From positions 124,001 through 188,000 of the forward strand of contig NZ_JAIZZH010000005.1 of the NCBI RefSeq assembly GCF_020421205.1: a stretch of DNA of 64,000 bases, in the 5' to 3' direction. A program made the translations under genes and the position numbers. The notes below the pieces were generated by a model. That model did not search any database, was not told the origin of the DNA, and saw only the letters and a program-made list of their open reading frames with translations. Shown piece by piece: positions 24,651-33,155 of this stretch. This stretch comes from Hymenobacter pini (GTDB lineage: Bacteria; Bacteroidota; Bacteroidia; Cytophagales; Hymenobacteraceae). Positions within the stretch are counted from its first letter, which is position 1. The number at the start of each line of letters is the position of its first letter.

Positions 24651-27395
24651 TTATTGCAGCACGAGGCGTTGGGTGGTAACGGCAGCACCGCTTTTCACTT
24701 TGAACAAGTAGGTGCCCCGGGCCATGTTACCGGCGTCGAAACGTACTTGGTGCAGCCCCGCCTCTTCGGTGCCGGCTACCAGGGTGCGCACTTTCACGCC
24801 CAACGTATTATACACCTCCACACTCACCGGGCCGGGCTGAGCCAGGTGGTAGCTGATGGTAGTAGAGCCGCTGAAGGGGTTCGGGTACGCCACGGTGCTG
24901 CGGTCCAGCAGAGTAGCAGCCGTGGTAGCCGTAGTAGTGGTGCTGGCCGTGCCGCGGGCAGCGGTAGGCTGCGTTACGGCATCGTACTGCGGGAACGTGC
25001 GGCTCACGATGACGGCAAAATCGGCGCGGGTTACGTTCTGACTGGGCTTGAAGGTAGCGTGCAGCGTGGGCTGCAGGTCGTAGGGGCCCTGCTTGAGCGT
25101 ATAGTACGCATTGATAAGGTTCAGATCCAGGGCAATGCTCACGTAGCCTTTCAGCGCGGCCGGAATCGAGCCTTCATCGTCTACTGCAATAGTTTGACCG
25201 TTTACCTGCACCGTGAGGGGCTGGTTGTTGCGGGCCAGGGCCTGCTGCTCGAAGCCCAGGCTCTGCACCAGGGAGTACGCCAACGAAGCCCGGTTTACCT
25301 GCGCATTGGGCGAGAACGTGCCAGTAGCCGTGGGCAGCATCACGCCGCCGTACTGGTGGAACCGGTCACGCTGGGCCGCGCCTTTGGCTACCACCGATTC
25401 CGTCAGGAGCACATCGGCGGTCGAGGACACGTCGGTAAACGAACGGGCGCCGCTGAAGGGCAGCAACTGCCGAATGCCCTGGCCCATCAGCAGGTAATCG
25501 GCCAGCTGAATGCGGGTAAGCGGGGCATCGGGGCGGAAGCCGTTGCTGAGGCCATCGACCAAGCGGTTGGTTACGGCCAGCTTAATGGCGGCTTCGGCCG
25601 GGTGGCCCACAATATCATTGAGATTTGTGGTGCCGGAAGCCGTGAGCAGCGAGATAGTACCGCTTACGGTTTCGGGCGCAGCTACCCCGCGTACACCTTC
25701 TACCTGCACCTTCCAGGTGCCCGCAACGGGCGATGCTACGGCCACACTACGGTCGGTGGTTAGCGTGAACGTGACGGGCGTGCCGGAGCTGTAGCGCACT
25801 CCGTTGGGGTCCAGCAGCACCAGGTTGGTCAGGTTGCCCGTTTCTCCCAGAATACCCTTCGACGAAATCTTTACTTCCAGGCTGTTGGTGCCGGCACTCA
25901 CCGGAAACGACACGCTGTTACCCGTGGTAATAGCCGGGTTGAAGTTAATGGTGAACGGGACCGTAGTGGATTGAGCATTTACGCTGCTATTGAAGCGGCG
26001 GGCGGCGTTTACCGTGGAGCCATAAAAGCTGGAGCGGAAGGCCTGATCCACGGCGGCGTAGGCATTCACGTAGCCTGCACCCACTTCCCACGACTCGCGG
26101 CCGGGCATGTTGGTGGCCGTTTTCTGCAGCAGCTCCTTCACCTGAGCGGGGCTCAAAGAGGGCTTGGCTTCCAGCAGCAGCGCCACAATGCCGGCCACGT
26201 GCGGCGTAGCCATGGAAGTGCCGCTGCTGTGGGTGTAGAACGGTACTTCACTGGGCTGCAACACCTCAACATCCTGCTGCGCGCCCAACGACGAAACCGG
26301 GGCAATAGCGCGAGTAGACACCACATCAACGCCGGGCGCTACTACCACTGGTTCGTTCTTGAAGGTCCAGGTTTCGCCGTCCATCACAAACGTGCCTTGC
26401 TCGCCCCGCACGCCGCGTGAGGAGAAATCGGCCAGCAGCCCGTTCCGGTCGCCGGCACCCACCGAAATAGTCCAGGGCGCAATGGCGTAAGGGTTGTGCG
26501 TATCGGCACCGGGGCCTTCGTTGCCGGCCGCAAACACTACTACCATACCCCGGTCGTAGCACTTTTTGGTGGCCACGTTCAGCGGGTTGTTGGGGTCAAA
26601 GTCGCCGCTGCTGCCGAAGGAGTTGCTGATAACGCGGATGTTGTACTGAAACTGGTGCGTGAGGGCGTAGTCGAAGCCGCCCATAGCATCGAGCACCAAC
26701 AGCGCTCCGCCCGAGCCGTAGCCCAGCAAGGAGGCCCCGGGCGCTACACCCTCATACTTGCCGTTGGAGCGGGCTCCGTTACCCCCCACCGTACCGGCGC
26801 AGTGCGTGCCGTGGCCGGAGTTGGTATCAGTGTTTGGCACGCCCTCAATGTACGTTACCGGCAGCAGGGTGCTGAGCGAGTTGAGGTTAGTAGAACCCAG
26901 CGTATTCTGCACCAGGTGCGAGCCAAACTTGATGTCCTCGTGGGTGCCATCTACGCCGCTGTCGTTGATGAGCACTCCTACTCCCTTACCCGACACGGGC
27001 AGGCCGCCGTTGCGGGCCGTCATCTGCTTATCGGTGCGCAGGCGCTTCACACCCGTCAGGTTGGTATCGTCGAAGTTGTAGTAATCGAGCTTTTTGTTGA
27101 TGTAGAGGGAGCGAACTGCCGGGTTTTGGGCCAGTGCATCTACCTGGGCGGCCGTGGCAATTACCCCCGCCACCGGTAGGGCCTGCAGCGTAACGCCGCG
27201 CGTAATGCCCAACCGCTGCAGCAACGACAACTGAGCCAGGCCCGGTGCCCCACTACCATTAAAGGTTACAATTACCTGCGCCGTAGGATTGGTGGCAAGC
27301 GCGCTCCGCAGCTCGGGGTCGACGACGGCTTGGGCAAACGACGCACTGATGCCTGTGCCCAACAGCACCAGGGTGAGGTAGAACTTGTTTTTCAT
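24651..27395 (-). CDS. Secreted S8 subtilisin-like protease with SLH-like repeats and T9SS tail
   Basis: A 914-residue secreted serine protease starting at ATG 27395 with a signal peptide (MKNKFYLTLVLLGTGISASF, cut near 22). The catalytic triad is visible as LINDSGVDGTHED (D145), SGHGTHCAG (H195) and SSGTSMATPHVAG (S394), with the oxyanion Asn in FAAGNEGPG. A pre-peptidase-like beta domain follows (about 480-585). Three SLH-like repeats then occur at roughly 593-640, 660-712 and 750-803; the best is GFRPDAPLTRIQLADYLL, and TFKPSQNVTRADFAVIV is another. The end (from VAYPNPFSGSTTISY, about 834-914) is a type A T9SS sorting domain, so export across the outer membrane is expected. The mix of SLH-like and T9SS modules is uncommon. 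It interrupts the usual macroglobulin-pbpC pair. Confidence 0.9.
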   Translation of the reverse strand: MKNKFYLTLVLLGTGISASFAQAVVDPELRSALATNPTAQVIVTFNGSGAPGLAQLSLLQRLGITRGVTLQALPVAGVIATAAQVDALAQNPAVRSLYINKKLDYYNFDDTNLTGVKRLRTDKQMTARNGGLPVSGKGVGVLINDSGVDGTHEDIKFGSHLVQNTLGSTNLNSLSTLLPVTYIEGVPNTDTNSGHGTHCAGTVGGNGARSNGKYEGVAPGASLLGYGSGGALLVLDAMGGFDYALTHQFQYNIRVISNSFGSSGDFDPNNPLNVATKKCYDRGMVVVFAAGNEGPGADTHNPYAIAPWTISVGAGDRNGLLADFSSRGVRGEQGTFVMDGETWTFKNEPVVVAPGVDVVSTRAIAPVSSLGAQQDVEVLQPSEVPFYTHSSGTSMATPHVAGIVALLLEAKPSLSPAQVKELLQKTATNMPGRESWEVGAGYVNAYAAVDQAFRSSFYGSTVNAARRFNSSVNAQSTTVPFTINFNPAITTGNSVSFPVSAGTNSLEVKISSKGILGETGNLTNLVLLDPNGVRYSSGTPVTFTLTTDRSVAVASPVAGTWKVQVEGVRGVAAPETVSGTISLLTASGTTNLNDIVGHPAEAAIKLAVTNRLVDGLSNGFRPDAPLTRIQLADYLLMGQGIRQLLPFSGARSFTDVSSTADVLLTESVVAKGAAQRDRFHQYGGVMLPTATGTFSPNAQVNRASLAYSLVQSLGFEQQALARNNQPLTVQVNGQTIAVDDEGSIPAALKGYVSIALDLNLINAYYTLKQGPYDLQPTLHATFKPSQNVTRADFAVIVSRTFPQYDAVTQPTAARGTASTTTTATTAATLLDRSTVAYPNPFSGSTTISYHLAQPGPVSVEVYNTLGVKVRTLVAGTEEAGLHQVRFDAGNMARGTYLFKVKSGAAVTTQRLVLQ

Positions 27396-27702
27396 GTAGG
27401 GTTGCGGTAATAGAAAGGGAGTGAGTGAACGAAGGCGCAACTGCCACTGCAACTTGCAAAACCCACGCGCCCGACTGGCCAGTCTCCGGTGCGTAAAACG
27501 TCCTGCATGCAGTTCGTTGCTGTTGCTTCATCTACGCTGCCCTTAGGGGGCCGGATTTTTGGGCAATGAATATTTTTCAATAAAAAGCGTATTTGTTTAA
27601 ATTATCCACAACAAAAACCACATATAACTACATAAATTCATTCTATAAATTCAAAAATTACTATTTACCAGCACCGTTGAGGCGTAGGTGTATATTTGAG
27701 CT
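27396..27702. other. AT-rich divergent promoter region
   Basis: This 307-base gap separates the divergent subtilase and pbpC genes. Positions 27560-27690 are markedly AT-rich and presumably hold both promoters. On the plus strand TATATTTG (27691-27698) matches the Bacteroidota -7 consensus TAnnTTTG, but it lies only 4 bases before the pbpC ATG and has no clear -33 partner, so it is weak evidence. No gene or repeat was found here. Confidence 0.4.
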
Positions 27703-30009
27703 ATGAATCGGCGCTTCGCCTTTCGGCTTTCTGTGGGCTTGGGCCTATTGCTTTTGCTCCTGTTAGGGCTGGATATGGCCTTCCCGCTGCCGCCCGCGCC
27801 GTTGTATTCGCCCATTGTACTGGCCCAGGATGGCACCGTGCTGCACGCCTACCTCAACCCCACCCAAAAGTGGCGGATGAAAACCGAGCTGCGCGAGATT
27901 ACGCCGGTATTGCGCACGGCCATTCTGGAGAAAGAAGACCGGTGGTTTCAGTGGCATTTTGGAGTGAATCCGGTGGCCTTGGTGCAAGCGGCAGGGCGCA
28001 ATTTGTTTGGCCAGGGGCGCACCACGGGGGCCAGCACCATCACCATGCAGGTGGCCCGGTTGCTGGAGCCAAAAGAGCGGACTTTCCCGAACAAGCTGCT
28101 GGAAATGGCCCGGGCCGTGCAGCTGGAAGCCCATTACAGCAAGGATGAGATTCTGCAGCTCTACCTGAACCTAGTGCCTTACGGGGGCAACGTAGAGGGC
28201 GTGAAGTCAGCGGCGCTGCTCTACTTCCAACAGACACCCGACTATCTCTCCCTGGCCCAAACCGTCACACTGGCTATCATCCCGAACCGCCCGCGCGGGC
28301 TGGTGCTGGGCAAGAACAATGCGGCCGTGCTGCGGGAGCGGAACCGGTGGCTGCGGCGTTTTGGGGCGGCCGGGCTATTCCCAAAGGAAACCGTGGAAGA
28401 TGCCCTGCTGGAACCCCTGGACGTGCAGCGCCACCCCGCCCCCACCCTGGCCCCGCACCTTTCGAGGCGGCTGGTGCGGCAGTTTCCGCACCAGGCCATC
28501 ATTCGCAGCAGCTTGCAGCGCAGCAAGCAAAGCAAGGCCGAAGACCTGACCCTGGGCTACGTGCGCCGCCTCCACGAACTAGGTATTTCGCAGGCGGCTG
28601 TGCTGGTGGTGAACAACCGCACCCGGCAGGTGGAGGCATACGTGGGCTCAGCGGATTTCCGGGACTTCGGCAGCCAGGGCCAGAACGACGGGGTGGTGGC
28701 GGTCCGCTCCCCGGGCAGCACGCTCAAGCCGTTTCTGTATGCGCTGGCCATGGACCGGGGCTTGGTTACGCCCAAGCAGATGCTGCCCGACGTGCCCACC
28801 AACTTCCAGGGCTACCGCCCCGAGAACTTCGATAAACGCTGCAACGGGGAGGTGACGCTGGAGCGGGCCCTGGCCTACTCGCTCAACATTCCGGCCGTGC
28901 GCGTGCTTAACCAGCTCGGCGTACCCACCTTCACCGAGAAGCTGCAACAGGCCGGGTTTCAGAATGTGAAGCGTAACCGGGCGCAACTGGGCCTGAGCAG
29001 CATTCTGGGTGGTTGCGGGGCTTCATTGGAAGAACTGACGGGGCTGTACGTGACGCTGGCCGATGCCGGGCAGTACGCGCCCCTGCAGCTTACGGCTGGG
29101 CGGCAGCGTTCGGCTGGCACCTCGCTCATTTCTGAGTCGGCGGCTTTTTTGACTACCGATATTTTGGCCCAACTCACCCGGCCCGATTTACCGCTGGGGG
29201 CGGCCAGCAGCATGCATCTGCCCAAAGTGGCCTGGAAAACCGGCACCAGCTACGGCCGCCGCGACGCCTGGAGCATCGGCTACAACAAGCAGTACACCGT
29301 GGGCGTGTGGGTGGGCAACTTCAGCGGCCAGGGCAGCCCCGCCCTTACCGGCGCCGACGTGGCCACGCCCCTGCTGTTCGACCTGTTCAATGCCTTGGCC
29401 TACAACTCGCCCAACGACTGGTTTGTGCCCCCCGCCGCGCTGGACTTCCGGCTGGTGTGCGCGGAAAGCGGGCTGGTACCGGGCGAAAACTGCCCCAATC
29501 AGGTTATCGACTATTTCCTGCCCAACGTGAGCAGCGGGCTGCGCTGCCAGCACCTGCGCGAAGTATTGATGTCGGCGGATGGCAGCTTCACGTACTGCCG
29601 GGCCTGCGCGCCGGCAGCTGGTTACCGGCGGGAGCTGTACCCAAATTTGCTGCCCGAGGTGGCGGCCTATAAGGAAGCCCAGGGCATCCCGTACCGCCGC
29701 CTGCCGCCCCATAACCCCCAGTGCCAGTTGGTGCGCGGCGGACCGGAACTAGCTCCCACCATCACCTCGCCCACGGCCAACACCGAATACGTGCTGAACA
29801 AGCATGAGCAGCAACAACTGCTGCTCAGCTGCACTACCAACAGCGAAGTGCGCCAGGTGCACTGGTACGTGAACGACCAGTTTCTGCGGACGGCGGCGGC
29901 TACCGAGCGGGTATTTTTCCGGCCCCAGCCGGGCCCGCTGAAAATATCCTGCGCCGATGACCACGGCCGCAATACCGACGTGCTGGTAACCGTCACGGAG
30001 CTGGAGTAA
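27703..30009 (+). CDS. pbpC: Penicillin-binding protein 1C
   Basis: A 768-residue bifunctional peptidoglycan synthase anchored by residues 9-26. The glycosyltransferase (GT51) domain has ILEKEDRWFQWHFGVNP with catalytic E78, followed by GASTITMQVARLL. The transpeptidase domain has SPGSTLKPF with S339 and K342 as the S-x-x-K pair, YSLNIPAV with S393-x-N395, and KTGTSYGRRDAW with K512-T-G. The C-terminal 90 residues form the BiPBP_C domain characteristic of PBP1C (PTITSPTANTEYVLN onward). It polymerises and may crosslink glycan; its family partner, the alpha-2-macroglobulin, is encoded upstream but separated by two genes on the other strand. Confidence 0.95.
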   Translation: MNRRFAFRLSVGLGLLLLLLLGLDMAFPLPPAPLYSPIVLAQDGTVLHAYLNPTQKWRMKTELREITPVLRTAILEKEDRWFQWHFGVNPVALVQAAGRNLFGQGRTTGASTITMQVARLLEPKERTFPNKLLEMARAVQLEAHYSKDEILQLYLNLVPYGGNVEGVKSAALLYFQQTPDYLSLAQTVTLAIIPNRPRGLVLGKNNAAVLRERNRWLRRFGAAGLFPKETVEDALLEPLDVQRHPAPTLAPHLSRRLVRQFPHQAIIRSSLQRSKQSKAEDLTLGYVRRLHELGISQAAVLVVNNRTRQVEAYVGSADFRDFGSQGQNDGVVAVRSPGSTLKPFLYALAMDRGLVTPKQMLPDVPTNFQGYRPENFDKRCNGEVTLERALAYSLNIPAVRVLNQLGVPTFTEKLQQAGFQNVKRNRAQLGLSSILGGCGASLEELTGLYVTLADAGQYAPLQLTAGRQRSAGTSLISESAAFLTTDILAQLTRPDLPLGAASSMHLPKVAWKTGTSYGRRDAWSIGYNKQYTVGVWVGNFSGQGSPALTGADVATPLLFDLFNALAYNSPNDWFVPPAALDFRLVCAESGLVPGENCPNQVIDYFLPNVSSGLRCQHLREVLMSADGSFTYCRACAPAAGYRRELYPNLLPEVAAYKEAQGIPYRRLPPHNPQCQLVRGGPELAPTITSPTANTEYVLNKHEQQQLLLSCTTNSEVRQVHWYVNDQFLRTAAATERVFFRPQPGPLKISCADDHGRNTDVLVTVTELE

Positions 30010-30337
30010 GGCCAAAAATCTGCTTGTAACAACGTGCAGCAGCCTTTTTTGTGGATGCCATAACCTTTTAGGGCAGCGGCTGGTTTACCCAACTTGTATT
30101 CCGTCTGGTTCTGTTGCAACGTAGTGCTGCCGTGGTGTTCAGCCTCAGTTCTCAGATGAATACGCACTGTTATTAGCCGGTCCTTATCCACCCGCTGGCT
30201 GATTTCAGGCTCCGCTGGATGCATGCAGCCTACTCCGGACTGGCTGCGTCCATGGAGCAGCCGCTCTATCTACCCCTAGTGGGTCCCCAGCCCTATACCT
30301 ACCGATTACGCTTCGGCGTAGCCGCTCTTCCTTCCAT
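30010..30337. other. 328-base gap before the efflux operon
   Basis: No gene was found between pbpC and the tolC-like gene. An imperfect hairpin (GCTCCGCTGGATGCATGCAG against CTGCGTCCATGGAGC, about 30209-30258) is the only structure noticed. The region must contain the promoter of the efflux operon, but no consensus was recognised. Confidence 0.4.
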
Positions 30338-31696
30338 ATGAAACACGTACACCAGACGCTTCGGCTTCTGTTGGGCATTTTGTGGCTGGCCCCTGCCTGG
30401 GCACTGGCCCAGCCCACGTCCCCCGTTTTGCCCGCCGATACGGTGCTTACCCTGAATCAGTGCCTGAATGTGGCCCTGGTAAATCAGCCATTAGTACGCC
30501 AGGCCCGCATCGACCAGGAAATTACCCGCTCCCAAAACCAGATTGCCTTGGCGGGCTGGCTGCCGCAGGTGGGGCTGCAGGGCACGGCGCAGCACTATTT
30601 TCAGCTGCCCTTTACCATCTTCCCCGACCCTACCACCGGCGTGCCTACTCCCCGCCAATTGGGCGTGCGCAACGTAACTACGGTGGGGCTGAGCGGCACG
30701 CAGGCCATCTATAACAATGATGTGTACCTGGCCGCCCGTAGCAAGCGGTTCAATAACCAGGCCGCTGAGCAGAACACGGTGAACGTGAAGATTTCCACCG
30801 TGTCGGATGTCAGCAAGAGCTTCTACGACGTGCTGCTGGCCCAGCGCCAGCTGGATGTGTTCAGCCAAGATATTGCCCGCCTGCAGCGTAATTACCGCGA
30901 CGCCCGGGCCCGCTACGACACCGGCATTGCCGACAAAACCGAGTACCTGCAGGCGGAAGTGTCGCTGAATAACTCCCTGGCCGGCCGCAAGCAGGCCCAG
31001 GAGGCTATTAAGTCGCGGCTGGCGTACCTGAAGCAGCTGATGGGCCTGCCGCCCGAGCGCCGCCTGGCTTTGCTGTACGACACCCTGCAGCTGGAGTTGG
31101 AAGCCACCGCCGATACGGCTGCGGCCCTGAACATCAGCAACCGCATCGAAATTCAGCAGCTGCAAACCGAAAAATCCTTGCAGAACCTGACGGTGGATTA
31201 CTACCGCTTTGGGTTCCTGCCCTCGTTATCGGCATTTGCCAACTACAACTCGGTGTTTCAGAACAACCAGGTGAGCGAGCAGTACCGCACGCGCTTCCCT
31301 AACTCCTATGCCGGCTTGCAGTTGGGCTTGCCCATTTTCACCGGTTTCCGGCGCACCCAGAATATCCGCCGCGCCCGCCTGCAGAATACCCGCCTCGACG
31401 AGGATATCACCAACACCCGCAACCAGATTAACACGGAGTACGCCACGGCGCTGGCCAACTATAAGGGCTACTACACGCAGTACGTGCTGGGCAAGCGCAA
31501 CCTGGAAGCCTCCAAGGAAGTGTACAACGTCATCAACCTGCAGTATCGGGAGGGCATCCGGGCCTACATCGACCTGATTGTGGCCCAAACCACGCTGCGC
31601 ACTTCCCAGCTTAACTACTATACCGCCCTGTTTCAGCTGCTGAGCAGCAAAGTGGACCTGCTGCGGGCCCGTGGCGAATTGTCTACTGAGTACTAA
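30338..31696 (+). CDS. TolC-family outer-membrane efflux protein
   Basis: A 452-residue outer-membrane channel of the OEP family. The signal peptide ends near residue 24 (PAWALAQ). Two repeated halves of long alpha-helical and short strand segments are visible: LTLNQCLNVALVNQPLVRQA opens the first, and YRDARARYDTGIADKTEYLQ and YREGIRAYIDLIVAQTTLRT are the matching signature helices of the two halves. It is the outer component of a tripartite pump with the two genes that follow. The gap to the next gene holds a palindromic repeat. Confidence 0.9.
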   Translation: MKHVHQTLRLLLGILWLAPAWALAQPTSPVLPADTVLTLNQCLNVALVNQPLVRQARIDQEITRSQNQIALAGWLPQVGLQGTAQHYFQLPFTIFPDPTTGVPTPRQLGVRNVTTVGLSGTQAIYNNDVYLAARSKRFNNQAAEQNTVNVKISTVSDVSKSFYDVLLAQRQLDVFSQDIARLQRNYRDARARYDTGIADKTEYLQAEVSLNNSLAGRKQAQEAIKSRLAYLKQLMGLPPERRLALLYDTLQLELEATADTAAALNISNRIEIQQLQTEKSLQNLTVDYYRFGFLPSLSAFANYNSVFQNNQVSEQYRTRFPNSYAGLQLGLPIFTGFRRTQNIRRARLQNTRLDEDITNTRNQINTEYATALANYKGYYTQYVLGKRNLEASKEVYNVINLQYREGIRAYIDLIVAQTTLRTSQLNYYTALFQLLSSKVDLLRARGELSTEY

Positions 31697-31699
31697 GAA

Positions 31700-31795
31700 C
31701 GTCATGCTGAGCTTGCCGAAGCATCTCTACCGCTTCGTTGCAATGCTGATTAGTTAGCCAGAGGTAGAGATGCTTCGGCTGCGCTCAGCATGACG
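31700..31795. repeat. Palindromic repeat (CGTCATGCTGAGC type), copy 1
   Basis: CGTCATGCTGAGCTTGCCGA with AGCATCTCTACC on the left pairs with GGTAGAGATGCTTCGGCTGC and GCTCAGCATGACG on the right. It lies within the efflux operon, between the tolC-like and membrane-fusion genes. Near-identical copies are at 33017-33107 and 41644-41734. Confidence 0.85.
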
Positions 31796-31858
31796 CACTG
31801 AAACACATCTGCTCCAACCACACTCTCCCCTTCCTTTCCGCTGCTCTTAGTTTTTGAT

Positions 31859-33007
31859 ATGAACAAGTACCTCCTCAGCCTCTCGTACGCCGCTGGTTTG
31901 CTGGCCCTGGCGAGCTGTGGCAAAAAAGAAGATGAAAAAGCCGCCGGTCCGCCGCCGGCCACGCCCGTAACGCTGGTGGACGCCCGCACCACTGAAGCGG
32001 TGTACTATGATGAGTACCCCGCCACCGTGGTAGCCCTCAACAACGTGGAGCTGCGCAGCCAGGTGGCCGGCTTTATCACGGGCATTTTCTTTAAGGAAGG
32101 CGACGTGGTGCAGAAGGGCAAGCCGCTCTATGAAATTGATCGGCGCAAATACCAGGCCGCCTACCAGCAGGCCCTGGCCGGTCTGCGTAGCACCCAGGCT
32201 ACCGTGCAGAACGCTAAGGTGAACCTAGACCGGTACCAGCGCCTGGCTCAGCAGGATGCCATTGCCCGTCAGATTGTGGACAATGCCGCTACCAATTACG
32301 CTACCACCCAAGCCCAAGTAGCCGAAGCCCAGGCCCAAGTAGCCCTGGCCCGCACCGACCTCGACTACTCCGTAATTAAAGCGCCCTTTACCGGCCGCAT
32401 CGGCATTTCGCAGGTGCGCCTGGGGGCGCAGGTGAGTCCCGGCACCACTCTGCTCAACACGCTCAGCGCCGAAGACCCCATGGGCGTTGACTTCGTGATT
32501 CCCGATACTGACCTGAGCCGCTTTGCCGAGTTGCAACGCCAGGGCGGTGGTCGTGGCGATTCTACCTTCCGCCTGGAGCTGCCCGATGGTACCCGCTACA
32601 ACCAGCCGGGCCGCATTCTGGCCATTGACCGGGGTGTGGACCAGCAAACGGCCACTGTAACCATCCGAGTGCAGTTTGCCAACCCCGAGCGCAAGCTGAA
32701 AGATGGCATGAGCACCGTGCTGCACGTACTCAACCGGCAGTCGGGCCGCCGCCTGGTAATTCCCTACAAAGCCGTGGTGGAGCAGATGGGCGAGAACTTT
32801 GTATTTGTGGCCGGGGACAGCAGCAAGGCCGTGCAGCGCAAAGTGCAGCTGGGCCCCCGCCTCCGCGACCAGATTGTCATTATGAACGGCATCAAGGAAG
32901 GCGACAAAGTAGTAACTGAGGGCCTGAACCGCCTCCGCGACGGGGGTAAAATCACCACGGCCCCGCCCGCAGCGGCCGGTGCCCCAGCCGCCGGTGCGGC
33001 CAAGTAA
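31859..33007 (+). CDS. RND membrane-fusion (periplasmic adaptor) lipoprotein
   Basis: A 382-residue AcrA/HlyD-type adaptor. The signal peptide ends in the lipobox LASC with C20, so it is lipid-anchored in the inner membrane facing the periplasm. VELRSQVAGFITGIFFKEGDV is the first half of the lipoyl domain and APFTGRIGISQVRLGAQVSP the second, with a helical hairpin between them (about 85-150). The beta-barrel and membrane-proximal domains follow. The tail is Ala/Pro-rich. It links the RND pump to the TolC-like channel. Palindromic repeats lie on both sides of the gene. Confidence 0.92.
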   Translation: MNKYLLSLSYAAGLLALASCGKKEDEKAAGPPPATPVTLVDARTTEAVYYDEYPATVVALNNVELRSQVAGFITGIFFKEGDVVQKGKPLYEIDRRKYQAAYQQALAGLRSTQATVQNAKVNLDRYQRLAQQDAIARQIVDNAATNYATTQAQVAEAQAQVALARTDLDYSVIKAPFTGRIGISQVRLGAQVSPGTTLLNTLSAEDPMGVDFVIPDTDLSRFAELQRQGGGRGDSTFRLELPDGTRYNQPGRILAIDRGVDQQTATVTIRVQFANPERKLKDGMSTVLHVLNRQSGRRLVIPYKAVVEQMGENFVFVAGDSSKAVQRKVQLGPRLRDQIVIMNGIKEGDKVVTEGLNRLRDGGKITTAPPAAAGAPAAGAAK

Positions 33008-33016
33008 GCAACTGAA

Positions 33017-33107
33017 CGTCATGCTGAGCTTGCCGAAGCATCTCTACCTCTGGCTAGGCAACACTGCAACGAAGCGGGAGAGATGCTTCGACAAGCTCAG
33101 CATGACA
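33017..33107. repeat. Palindromic repeat (CGTCATGCTGAGC type), copy 2
   Basis: The same inverted-repeat type as copy 1, with arms CGTCATGCTGAGCTTGCCGA and TCGACAAGCTCAGCATGAC around a loop of about 30 bases. It occupies the gap between the membrane-fusion gene and the RND pump gene. Confidence 0.85.
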
Positions 33108-33111
33108 GCCT

Positions 33112-33153
33112 GACGCACTACTAAGCACTAGGCACCACGCACTAAGCACTACA
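33112..33153. repeat. Short GCACTA-rich repeat cluster
   Basis: Directly after the palindrome, the sequence contains CACTACTAAGCACTAGGCAC and ACGCACTAAGCACTACA, that is several copies of an AAGCACTA/GGCAC word. A very similar word string occurs inside the macroglobulin reading frame at about 22462-22495. Confidence 0.55.
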
Positions 33154-33155
33154 AC

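Noticed and set aside
27691..27698. TATATTTG as the pbpC -7 box
   Set aside because: It matches the consensus but lies 4 bases from the ATG and lacks a -33 partner; a leaderless mRNA would be required, so it is not called as a promoter.
33112..33153. GCACTA-rich words as a possible CRISPR or iteron array
   Set aside because: Word spacing is irregular and there are no unique spacers, so it is an ordinary short repeat cluster.
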